In this document: one piece after another, positions 16,172 to 24,026 of the stretch
How positions within the stretch are numbered: the first letter of the stretch is position 1
Layout: each line of letters opens with the position of its first letter
DNA from: CBDAQA01 sp965247815
GTDB taxonomy: Bacteria; Planctomycetota; Phycisphaerae; Tepidisphaerales; Tepidisphaeraceae
Reading direction: 5' to 3'
DNA length: 64,000 bases
Assembly (NCBI GenBank): GCA_965247815.1
Contig: CBDFHW010000016.1
Location: forward strand, 1-64,000
Made by a program: the position numbers and the translations under genes
The notes under the pieces: generated by a model
Told to the model about the DNA's origin: nothing
The model's database searches: none
The model's input: the letters and a program-made list of their open reading frames with translations, nothing else

Positions 16172-16867
16172 TCACGTGGATCGACCGCGCGGCTGCGCGA
16201 CCGCCGATGCGTCGGGCCTCGCCGATACTTTGATGCTCTTCGGACTGGTCGGACACCGGTTCTGGCAAACGCCGCAACCCGTGCAGCCGTCGTCATTGAC
16301 TTTGATCTTTCCGGCTTCGAGCTGGATCGCGACTTCGCCGACCGGGCACTGGTCGACACAGATCGTGCAGTTCTCTCCCCGGGTACGAACGCAGGTCTGT
16401 TCGTCCCAGACGGCCGTCCCCATGTCGATGTCGCCGATCGGAATCGGAACGAGCGCGCCGCTGGGACAACTGTTCATGCAGAGCAACCCGTCACACATCA
16501 CGCACGCGGCAGAGTCGATTTCGATATACGGTGCGCCTGCCCCTTTTACCCCCGACGGGTCGATCTTGATGCACTGGACCGGGCAGACCCGGACGCACTC
16601 ACCGCACCGGCTACAGGTCTCTCGAAATTTCTGCTCTGGCAACGCGCCCGGCGGACGGACCGGAATACCGATCAGGCTTCCCGGGCTAGCAGAGACGGCA
16701 GGGCTCGGCGCTTTCGCCTGCGACTTCGCCGCGGCGGCGTTTTCGAGCGCGCCGATCTGCCGAATGACTTCTTCCAGCGGCGCGGCAGCGTTCGACAAAG
16801 GTCGCAGCAGTTCCCGCAAACCGTGACGGAAAAACACGCGACGATTGAGGGGGCGTTCATCGGCCAT
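16172..16867 (-). CDS. Multi-cluster 4Fe-4S ferredoxin-type protein
   Basis: 231 residues from the ATG at 16,867. After an N-terminal helix-rich segment (RRVFFRHGLRELLRPL) come four Cys clusters: CSRCGECVRVCPVQC, CVMCDGLLCMNSCPSGA, CVRTRGENCTICVDQCPVG and CTGCGVCQNRCPTSP. This is the arrangement of NapG/MauM-type electron-transfer proteins, though no Tat signal is obvious. It would pass electrons between a quinol- or NAD-linked donor and an unknown partner. No nap or similar operon is adjacent. It converges with the GH2 remnant, ending 11 bases away. Confidence 0.82.
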   Translation of the reverse strand: MADERPLNRRVFFRHGLRELLRPLSNAAAPLEEVIRQIGALENAAAAKSQAKAPSPAVSASPGSLIGIPVRPPGALPEQKFRETCSRCGECVRVCPVQCIKIDPSGVKGAGAPYIEIDSAACVMCDGLLCMNSCPSGALVPIPIGDIDMGTAVWDEQTCVRTRGENCTICVDQCPVGEVAIQLEAGKIKVNDDGCTGCGVCQNRCPTSPKSIKVSARPDASAVAQPRGRST

Positions 16868-17014
16868 CAGCACACATCTGCGAAAGATCCCGGACATCAA
16901 AAAAATCAGCGATTGCGGTCACAACGCTCGCCCGCTTAATGCTGGATACACGGCGTGCAGCGGATTTGTGGTCGTCGAATGTTTCCACTTCGCGTAGCGA
17001 CGCACCTAAATACG

Positions 17015-17680
17015 TTACGGAGCCTTCGGCGGTCGCAGCTTTGCCGGCGTCTGAGAGACGAATTCGCGACCGGTCAGTGCGTCTGCAAAAGTGACCCGAA
17101 CGGTAATATCAGAGTGCGTGGGAGTTGTCTGCCACGGGCACGGCAGCACGTATTGATACATCCCGAACCGGCTGAAAAACAGTTCGCGGGTCTTCGTTGA
17201 ATCAAACGTCCACGTCCCGAGCAGCGGCTTCGTTGGGTCGCCCAGATCGAACGCTTCGACCTTAAACGCGCCGGCCGCTTTGATAGCGGTGCCCTGCTCG
17301 TCGACCGGCGCGACTCTGACTTTCAGCTGTGAATCGAACGCCGCTGTCCCGTCGGGGTTGTCTCCACCGGTCAGATTTCCGAACGTAAGGTCGTGGGTCG
17401 TGAACAGCTGATCGAGTCGCTCGGCAGGTAACGAAGCGGTCGTCGGACGACTTCGTTCAGACGCTCGAAGAGTCGCGACATCGCGGGTGTGTTGAGCGGC
17501 AAGCGAATCAACTTTCGCCTGAAGATCCTGATTCTGCTTTCGAAGCTGAATGTTCGCCGAGCTGGGGGAACCACAGCCAGCCATCACACCGCAGGTGGTA
17601 AGTGCAAAAAATACCTGTGAGAAGCCTACGGACGCGACTAGAAGCCGAAGGACATGTTTTACCGCGCTCGTCTGCATCAT
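17015..17680 (-). CDS. Predicted lipoprotein of unknown function
   Basis: 221 residues. A long N-terminal hydrophobic region ends at GVMAGCGS, a lipobox, so the mature protein would be lipid-anchored at Cys36. A coiled coil follows (NIQLRKQNQDLQAKVDSLAAQHTRDVATLRAS), and the C-terminal half is beta-rich (FDSQLKVRVAPVDEQGTAIKAAGAFKVEAFDL, DITVRVTFADALTGREF). No family was recognised. It lies directly downstream of clpP and may share its transcript. Confidence 0.7.
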   Translation of the reverse strand: MMQTSAVKHVLRLLVASVGFSQVFFALTTCGVMAGCGSPSSANIQLRKQNQDLQAKVDSLAAQHTRDVATLRASERSRPTTASLPAERLDQLFTTHDLTFGNLTGGDNPDGTAAFDSQLKVRVAPVDEQGTAIKAAGAFKVEAFDLGDPTKPLLGTWTFDSTKTRELFFSRFGMYQYVLPCPWQTTPTHSDITVRVTFADALTGREFVSQTPAKLRPPKAP

Positions 17681-17703
17681 CGCCCCGTCCGTGGCAATTC
17701 GCT

Positions 17704-18348
17704 CTACTTCACTTCGTCATCATCATCGCGTGCGGTGGCGCGGAGCGGTTCGGGGGCGCGGTCCAACACCCTATCAGCACACCCGTACTCGATCGCTTCT
17801 TCGGCGAACAACCACTTGTTGCGGTCGAAATCGCGGTGGATCGTCTCCTTCGGCTTGCCCGTGAAATCGGACATCATCTTGTACATGCGATCGCGAAGGC
17901 GAAGCATGTGATGGGCTTCAATGCCAAGGTCCGTCGCCGGGCCCTGCATGACCCCGCCGATCAATGGCTGGTGCAGCATGACCTGGCTATTCGCCAGACA
18001 GGCCCGCTTGCCCTTGGTGCCGGCCGCCAGCAGAAACGCGCCCATGCTGGCCGCCATGCCGATGCAGGTGGTCGCCACGTCGCAGCGGAGATACTTCATC
18101 GTATCCATGATCCCAAGGCCCGCTGAAACGCTGCCGCCCGGCGAGTTGATGAAGAACTGGATGTCGGTCTTCGGATCGTCGTTGGACAGGAACAGCAGTT
18201 GGGCGATGATCACGTTCGCCGACTCATCGGTGACCGGCCCGCCGAGAATGATGATGCGGTCTTTCAGCAGGCGGGAATAGATGTCATAAGCCCGCTCACC
18301 GCGGCCGGACTTTTCGATCACCATCGGGATCAGCGTATTGCTTGTCAT
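17704..18348 (-). CDS. clpP: ATP-dependent Clp protease proteolytic subunit
   Basis: 214 residues. The ClpP serine protease triad is complete: Ser101 in GMAASMGA, His126 in MLHQPL, and an Asp in the HRDFDRNKW region. FFINSPGGSVSAGLGI is the oxyanion strand. ClpP forms the 14-subunit chamber fed by ClpX or ClpA. A second, more divergent ClpP is encoded 523 bases upstream on the same strand; paired ClpP genes are common in planctomycetes. The acidic C-terminal tail (RDDDDEVK) is not usual. Confidence 0.94.
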   Translation of the reverse strand: MTSNTLIPMVIEKSGRGERAYDIYSRLLKDRIIILGGPVTDESANVIIAQLLFLSNDDPKTDIQFFINSPGGSVSAGLGIMDTMKYLRCDVATTCIGMAASMGAFLLAAGTKGKRACLANSQVMLHQPLIGGVMQGPATDLGIEAHHMLRLRDRMYKMMSDFTGKPKETIHRDFDRNKWLFAEEAIEYGCADRVLDRAPEPLRATARDDDDEVK

Positions 18349-18400
18349 GTTTATCTCGTTTCAACTTCAATGCGGCGAATGTTATGCCGGATCGATTTAA

Positions 18401-18793
18401 TTAGCGCTGCACGATCTGAACTTCGTTTCCTTCAGGGTCGCGAAAACTGACGATCTTGCCTCCGCCCACGGCGACCACGGGCTCCATCATGAATTCAACC
18501 CCGGCCGCCTTCAAAGCGGCATAGGCCTGCTCAAAATCCGAAACCCGAACCGCAAAGTGCCGAAGTCCCGGACAAAACTGAGGGACTTCCGCGGGGTTCG
18601 GACCGGGGTTTTTAACCGGCATCAACTCGAGCATCCCGCCGGCATTATCGGGGCCGAACCCGAGCAAAAGGCTGGGCGGCGTCTTCTGGTTGTCGAAGAT
18701 CAGCCGCATGCCCATGTGCTCGCGGTACCAGGCCGATAGCTTGTACACGTCATTGCAACTGATCGCCGGATGATCAATGGACGTAAAGAGCAT
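18401..18793 (-). CDS. VOC family (glyoxalase-like) protein
   Basis: About 130 residues, one vicinal oxygen chelate unit with two beta-alpha-beta modules: FTSIDHPAISCNDVYKLSAWYREHMGMRLIF and LRHFAVRVSDFEQAYAALKAAGVEF, ending VSFRDPEGNEVQIVQ. The metal-ligand His and Glu positions are present. Substrate unknown. It sits between the two clpP genes on the same strand. The ATG at 18,793 is preferred to a TTG six codons upstream because the fold begins directly after it. Confidence 0.8.
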   Translation of the reverse strand: MLFTSIDHPAISCNDVYKLSAWYREHMGMRLIFDNQKTPPSLLLGFGPDNAGGMLELMPVKNPGPNPAEVPQFCPGLRHFAVRVSDFEQAYAALKAAGVEFMMEPVVAVGGGKIVSFRDPEGNEVQIVQR

Positions 18794-18870
18794 GTGGGAT
18801 GCAGTCGCCAAAGAGTTAGCTGCTCTTTAAAAACCCGAGTTCATCAATCGGTGAAAATCGTACACCTTGT

Positions 18871-19584
18871 TTACTTCGGCTTGGTCGCATCGCCGGCAGC
18901 TTCGGCGACCGACGCCGGGGAATTTTCACCGAGGATTTCGTCACAGATCCCATAGTCCAACGCCGCTTGCGCGCCGAAGAATCGGTCGCGCTCGCTGTCC
19001 TCGCGAATGCGATCCTCGCTCTGCCCGGTGCACTTGGCCATTACCTTGATCAGCGTGTCTTTGGTCTTGAGGATTTCCTCGGCCTGGATTTCGATGTCCG
19101 CGGCCTGACCGTACACGCCGCCGAACGGCTGATGGATCATGACCTTGGCGTTGGGCAGGATGTACCGCTTGCCCTTGGTGCCGGCCATGAACACGACCGC
19201 CCCGCCGCTTTCCGCCCGACCGATGCAATAGGTCGCCACGTCGCAGGTGAGGAACTTCATCACGTCGAAAATCGCCAGCGTGTCGTCGACGACACCGCCC
19301 GGTGAATTGATGTACAGGTTGATGTCCTGATCTTTCTTCTGGCTCTGCAGGTAGAGCATCTGCATGTAGACCCGGGCGGCCGACGCGTGGTTGATTTCAC
19401 CGACGAGGAAGATGACCCGGTTCTCCAGGAGCATCTCTTCGAGCGTCATTTCGCGGTAACGATTCATGCCCCCACCCGGCGGGCCGGGCATGGCCATGGG
19501 CATCGAAATCGGGCCCCGGCCCGGGATCACAATCGGGCTCGACCCTTCGGTCGGACGCGTCTGGTTTGGATCAAATTGTAACAT
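18871..19584 (-). CDS. clpP: Second ClpP subunit with N-terminal extension
   Basis: 237 residues. About 40 residues rich in Pro, Gly and Met precede the ClpP fold. Active-site Ser126 lies in GRAESGGA rather than the common GQAASMGA, His151 is in MIHQPFGG, and the acidic element is EDSERDRFF. INSPGGVVDDTLAIFD is the substrate strand. It may form a mixed ring with the ClpP encoded at 17,704-18,348, as heteromeric ClpP1P2 complexes do elsewhere; that is inference. It is the first gene of the clpP-VOC-clpP run. Confidence 0.9.
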   Translation of the reverse strand: MLQFDPNQTRPTEGSSPIVIPGRGPISMPMAMPGPPGGGMNRYREMTLEEMLLENRVIFLVGEINHASAARVYMQMLYLQSQKKDQDINLYINSPGGVVDDTLAIFDVMKFLTCDVATYCIGRAESGGAVVFMAGTKGKRYILPNAKVMIHQPFGGVYGQAADIEIQAEEILKTKDTLIKVMAKCTGQSEDRIREDSERDRFFGAQAALDYGICDEILGENSPASVAEAAGDATKPK

Positions 19585-19800
19585 TCGTCTCCTGAATCAA
19601 GCCTCTATCACTTAACGCGGCGGATCGTATGCGGCTCATTCGGACCCGTCAACGCGAACACCAGCCCGCCGATTAATGAGCCGATCGCTTCGCGGTCGAT
19701 CTGCTGCCGCATTTAGGTGTCGGCATAATCAGGCGGCGAAATCGAAAATGATTTCGCCGCCCGGTAGTGCTGTCGCTGCAATCTCGCGAACCGACAATCG

Positions 19801-22692
19801 TCAGTTCACGGCAGTGCTGAGCGATGAAAAGTTATTAGACGTGTCGCCGTCGAAGATGTTAGTGGCAACGGTCAGGTTGTTGACGACGGGCGACGCGGTC
19901 GTCGGGTCGACCTGGACAGTGATGGTGGCCGGCGATGTCGTGCCGCCGTTGGCCAAGGTCGGCTGGTAGGTCAGCGTGACGACCGAGCCGTTAGTGCTGA
20001 AGGTCCACCCTGTGCCGGACCCGCTGACGAACGACAACCCAGCGGGCAGCGTGTCGGCGACCGTGATCGGGGCCACCGTCGCGTCAAGGCCGGCGTTGGC
20101 GACCGCAATCGTGTATGTGCCGGTCTGACCTTTTGTGAATGTCGACGCGGTTTGCGTCAGCGACAGGTCGGCGTTCAACGGCACGCTGGCGAGATCACCG
20201 ATCTGGACACCGCTCGGTGACCCGACCGGAATGGCAGCGGCGGTCAGGTAATTACCGCGGTAAAGCTGGCCGGCGGCATTCACCCCGAACAGAGTCCCGT
20301 TCTGACCGAACGCGACCTGCAGGTTCCCCGCGCCGGGGCTGCCCACGTGTGTTGTGGGGATGACCGACGATCCGCCGTTGGCGGCGTTGATGTCCGAATT
20401 GAGCGCCTTGTACAGTTCCCCGCCGACGACGAGGTACATGTTGTTGTCCGGACCAAAGGCAAGGTCGCCGTTGTCGGAGTTGAGCGCGACACCGCCGGAT
20501 TGCAAGTTACCCTTCAGGGTCGGCGTGCCAGTAGTGCGGTCGATCGAATAGAGATTCCCGGTCGCGGTGGCGAGGAAGAAGGTGCCGTCGTCGCGGAACG
20601 CCGCGAGGCGGACCACGCCGTCGAGGACGACCGAGGAACTGATCACGCGGTTGGTCCCGTTGGTCGGGTTCCATGCCGAGATGGCGACCGTGCTCGTGCC
20701 GGCCGAGACGTAGTAGAACTGCCCGCTAATCGGGTCGCGGCCGGCGGCGTTGGTGCCGAACGACAGCGTGCCGATCTGCGTGGTCGTCCCGTCAGTGGTA
20801 TCGATCGAATACACGTGACCGTTGTCGCTGAGGCCGTAGATTGTGGTCAGGCTGGCGAACGTCGGCGGCGCGGCGGTGGTGACCGGGTTGACGGTGTTCG
20901 ACGCGGCGGAGTCACCCCCCGCGCCGATTGCAATCACGCGGAAGTGATAGGTCGTGCCACCGGTCAGGCCCGGGACCGACAAGGCAGTGGTGCCCGCGGG
21001 CGTCGTGCCCACCTGGGTCCAACCGGACGTGCCGTTGGCCGAACGTTGCACGAGATAACCGGTCGCGCCGGCGACGGCGTTCCAGTCGAGGTTCACCTGC
21101 GTATCCGAAGCGACGGTAGCCGTGAGCAGCGGCGCGGCCGGCGCGATCGTCACGCTGACGACATTCGAAGGCGCGGCCGACCCGGTGCTGTTGGAAGACG
21201 TCACGCGGTAAAAATAAGCAGTCCCGTTGGCAAGCCCCGGGTCTTGCAGGCTGGTGCTCGCGGTGGTCCCGACCGAAGTCCAGCCGGTCGTGCCGTTGGG
21301 CGACCGCTCGACGAGATAGCTCGTCGCGTTGGTGACGGCGGTCCAGCTGACCGTTGCGGTGGTCCCGGACGCCGTCACGGCGGCGACGACCGAACTCGGG
21401 ATCGGCACACCGACTGGAAGCGTAGTGGCGTTTGCGGGATTGCTGGCCGTGGAAGCGGCGGCGCCGTTCGTTGCGATCACTTCATACACGTAAGGCGTCA
21501 ACGGGTTAAGCCCCGTATCGCTGAACGTGGTCACGTCGGCGGGGGTCGTGCCGACCGGGGCGAAGGTCGCCCCGCCGTCGCTGGAACGCTCGATTGTGTA
21601 ACCGGCTTCACCGGTGACGTCCGTCCAGGTCAGATTGATCTGACTGCTGGAGAACGGGGTCGCTGCGACGTTCAACGGGGTTGCCAGCGTAAGCGGAGCG
21701 GTGAACGGGACGAATTTCTGAACGTGGCCCGGCAGGGACCAGAGCAGTTTAGCCGACCCGTGCCCGACGCCGTCCTGGAAATATTCCAGCCGGACGTTGT
21801 AGACCTGCCCGGCGGTCAGTGGGATCGTGCCGAAGTTCGACTTGGCGCTGTGGACGTTCCAGTCGCGGATAACGGGCTGGTCGTTGATGTAAAGCCGGAC
21901 GCCGTCGTCGGCGATCGTCTGGAAAACCCAGGTGCCGGTCGTGGGCGGCGTAATTTGCCCGGTCCAGCGGACCGAGAACGGCGTGTTCAGCGGGACCGCC
22001 TGGTCGGGAACGCCGGTGCCGAAGTTGTAATTAATCTTGGTGTCGGCCCGCGTGAGCAAAAGCTTTTTGAAGTTAAAGCCTTTGTAGTAAGACCCGACGA
22101 GCGGCTCGTTGGCCGGCAACGCCACGCCCGTCGCCGGCGCGAGCGCCGACTGCGGGACGATCTGCTGTTTGACGGTCGATGCCGACCAGAGCAACTTCAT
22201 CGACGACGCGCCCTTGGCGGTGCCGCGGCTGACGTACTCCACGGTAATCGGGACGGCCTGACCCGCGGTCAGCGAGACAGTGCCCTGCTGGGTCGAAGCG
22301 GCCCGCGCGGTGAAGTTGTCGATCACGGTTGCGCCGTTAATCGTAATCCGCGAGCCGGAATCCGAACTGGTGGTAAACGTGTACACGCCGGTGCTCGGCG
22401 CGGTGACCGTGCCGGTCCATCGGGCGGTGAAGACGCCCTTGGGCAATGCCGGATCGGGCCGGCGGTGGTGCCACACAAAATTAATCCGGGCGTCAGACCG
22501 CACCGCAAGCGGGGTTTGAAAGTTGTCCCCGGCGAAGTATTCACCAGTCACACCGGTCGTCTGCGTAATCGTGTGGACCGCGCCCGTCGGGTCGGGGATC
22601 GGCACTACGGTTGGGTCACCCGATGCGCTGAAGAGCCGACGAGATTCGAGCGATTCGGGAAGGCACGAGCTGGTTCTTACGCGGCTTTTCAC
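19801..22692 (-). CDS. Large secreted PA14/fibronectin type III protein with LEPRxLxS-type motif
   Basis: 963 residues. The N-terminus holds SLESRRLFS (residues 14-22), a variant of the planctomycete LEPRxLFxS signal-like motif. Domains follow in order: PA14-like at about 48-170 and 195-335 (TGVYTFTTSSDSGSRITING, TGTWVFQTIADDGVRLYIND), three fibronectin III domains at about 340-625, a beta-propeller-like region at about 630-840 (IYGLSDNGHVYSIDTTDG, GNLYSIDRTTGTPTLKG), and a DUF11 domain at about 855-955. PA14 domains often bind carbohydrate. The protein probably sits on or outside the cell surface. No catalytic domain was found. Confidence 0.85.
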   Translation of the reverse strand: MKSRVRTSSCLPESLESRRLFSASGDPTVVPIPDPTGAVHTITQTTGVTGEYFAGDNFQTPLAVRSDARINFVWHHRRPDPALPKGVFTARWTGTVTAPSTGVYTFTTSSDSGSRITINGATVIDNFTARAASTQQGTVSLTAGQAVPITVEYVSRGTAKGASSMKLLWSASTVKQQIVPQSALAPATGVALPANEPLVGSYYKGFNFKKLLLTRADTKINYNFGTGVPDQAVPLNTPFSVRWTGQITPPTTGTWVFQTIADDGVRLYINDQPVIRDWNVHSAKSNFGTIPLTAGQVYNVRLEYFQDGVGHGSAKLLWSLPGHVQKFVPFTAPLTLATPLNVAATPFSSSQINLTWTDVTGEAGYTIERSSDGGATFAPVGTTPADVTTFSDTGLNPLTPYVYEVIATNGAAASTASNPANATTLPVGVPIPSSVVAAVTASGTTATVSWTAVTNATSYLVERSPNGTTGWTSVGTTASTSLQDPGLANGTAYFYRVTSSNSTGSAAPSNVVSVTIAPAAPLLTATVASDTQVNLDWNAVAGATGYLVQRSANGTSGWTQVGTTPAGTTALSVPGLTGGTTYHFRVIAIGAGGDSAASNTVNPVTTAAPPTFASLTTIYGLSDNGHVYSIDTTDGTTTQIGTLSFGTNAAGRDPISGQFYYVSAGTSTVAISAWNPTNGTNRVISSSVVLDGVVRLAAFRDDGTFFLATATGNLYSIDRTTGTPTLKGNLQSGGVALNSDNGDLAFGPDNNMYLVVGGELYKALNSDINAANGGSSVIPTTHVGSPGAGNLQVAFGQNGTLFGVNAAGQLYRGNYLTAAAIPVGSPSGVQIGDLASVPLNADLSLTQTASTFTKGQTGTYTIAVANAGLDATVAPITVADTLPAGLSFVSGSGTGWTFSTNGSVVTLTYQPTLANGGTTSPATITVQVDPTTASPVVNNLTVATNIFDGDTSNNFSSLSTAVN

Positions 22693-22892
22693 GGCAGATC
22701 TCCTGTTTCTTGACGTAGGCGTACGGTCGCTGCCGTACCATCGACGTGTTATGACGCACGGCGTTCAAAACGACAACATTTAATCTCGCGCACCACACGC
22801 TTGTTAAAACATTTGACGGCGTCGATATTTAAGGTTCACAACTTCCGCAGCACAAGCGGCAGATCGTTCGGCGTCAGTTAGCGTCAGGGTGA

Positions 22893-23969
22893 TTACCTGA
22901 ACCGGCAGACGACGTCGAACAGCTTCCCATGTTGCCGTTTCGCAATCATGGTGTCTTTAATCATCGCCAGATTGAGTGCGTCGCAGGCAAAGCTCGCGTC
23001 CAGATTGCTCTCGATTCCGCGGCCCATTCCCTCGAGGATCACAAGATCGGCGTCTGCCGCGGCCGCGTTCAATTCGGGTGAAACTTCCATCAGATCGATC
23101 AGCGGTTCGCCGGTGCCGGTGCTTACCCGGGTGATGGGCAGGTCCGCCAGTGACGACTCGACCGCTAGAATTTTGGGCCACCACGTATTCACGTCGTGGA
23201 TCGTCATGTCGTTGAGCGTCGGACGCTCGTTCGCGGCCAGAATTACTTCGGTTCCCCGCATGGCGAGCCACCGCATCATCGGAACCGCGCCGAGCAGGAA
23301 ATCGCTGCCAGCGTTGTCGATGAAAAAGACAGCCTTGCGGTGCCTCGGCCCACGTAAAATTCGGTCGGTCAGCGCTTCGAAGTCGTCGATCAACCACGGC
23401 CGGGCCGCGAGCGTTTTGCGGGTTTCGAAAAAATCGGGACCCGAGTTGAGGTACGCCTTGGCGGTCGCCTCAGCGCCCATGTCGAAAATGTTGCCGGCGA
23501 AGACACCCTCGATGACGGCTCGCAGCTGATCTTCACTCTTCAAGGCATCAATCTGTTGACAGACCTTCGGCAGGAACGGCAGCGCCTTGGCATTCTCGCG
23601 ATCCTTCAGGTCTACGAATGCATCGACGAATCCGTGCTTGCGGAGCAGGCCGTCCCGCCAGATATCCATGATCAGGATCGTGACCGGCCTGCCCGGTTTG
23701 CCCATCGAGAGGGGATCAGCGGCAAACCGGTCAAAATGCGCGACGAACTCCGACCTGCAGGCATTCGCACGGGTGGTCACCTCGGCCGGGTCAGCCCCGC
23801 GTGAGGTCGCCGCCGCTAAGCCTAGCGAAAGAATCGTCTCGAGGTGCCGTTTAAAAAATTCGACCCAATGCGTCCGCCCTTCGGCATCGACGGTCAGGTC
23901 CCAGGAACAAGCCACATACCGCGCTGGATTCGCGAGCTTGATGAAATGCGACGGTGCTCTCTCAGACAT
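22893..23969 (-). CDS. DUF89 (ARMT1/PANK4-like) damage-control phosphatase
   Basis: 358 residues. The C-terminal half shows the DUF89 core: KAVFFIDNAGSDFLLGAVPMMRWLA (metal-binding Asp-Asn), EVILAANERPTLNDMTIHDV and DADLVILEGMGRGIESNL, ending LAMIKDTMIAKRQHGKLFDVVCRF. Members such as the phosphatase part of PANK4 hydrolyse damaged 4'-phosphopantetheine and sugar phosphates. The N-terminal portion is helical. It lies downstream of a gene for a carrier-domain enzyme that needs a phosphopantetheine arm, which makes a pantetheine-related role attractive but unproven. Confidence 0.8.
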   Translation of the reverse strand: MSERAPSHFIKLANPARYVACSWDLTVDAEGRTHWVEFFKRHLETILSLGLAAATSRGADPAEVTTRANACRSEFVAHFDRFAADPLSMGKPGRPVTILIMDIWRDGLLRKHGFVDAFVDLKDRENAKALPFLPKVCQQIDALKSEDQLRAVIEGVFAGNIFDMGAEATAKAYLNSGPDFFETRKTLAARPWLIDDFEALTDRILRGPRHRKAVFFIDNAGSDFLLGAVPMMRWLAMRGTEVILAANERPTLNDMTIHDVNTWWPKILAVESSLADLPITRVSTGTGEPLIDLMEVSPELNAAAADADLVILEGMGRGIESNLDASFACDALNLAMIKDTMIAKRQHGKLFDVVCRFR

Positions 23970-24026
23970 AATGCCGAGATACTATCTATCCCCAGTCGCG
24001 GCACCACTGCGTTGAATTCGACTCTT

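Noticed and set aside
20347..22713. 788-codon open frame on the plus strand
   Set aside because: Antisense to the PA14/fibronectin gene; composition is Arg/Gly-rich and has no domain features.
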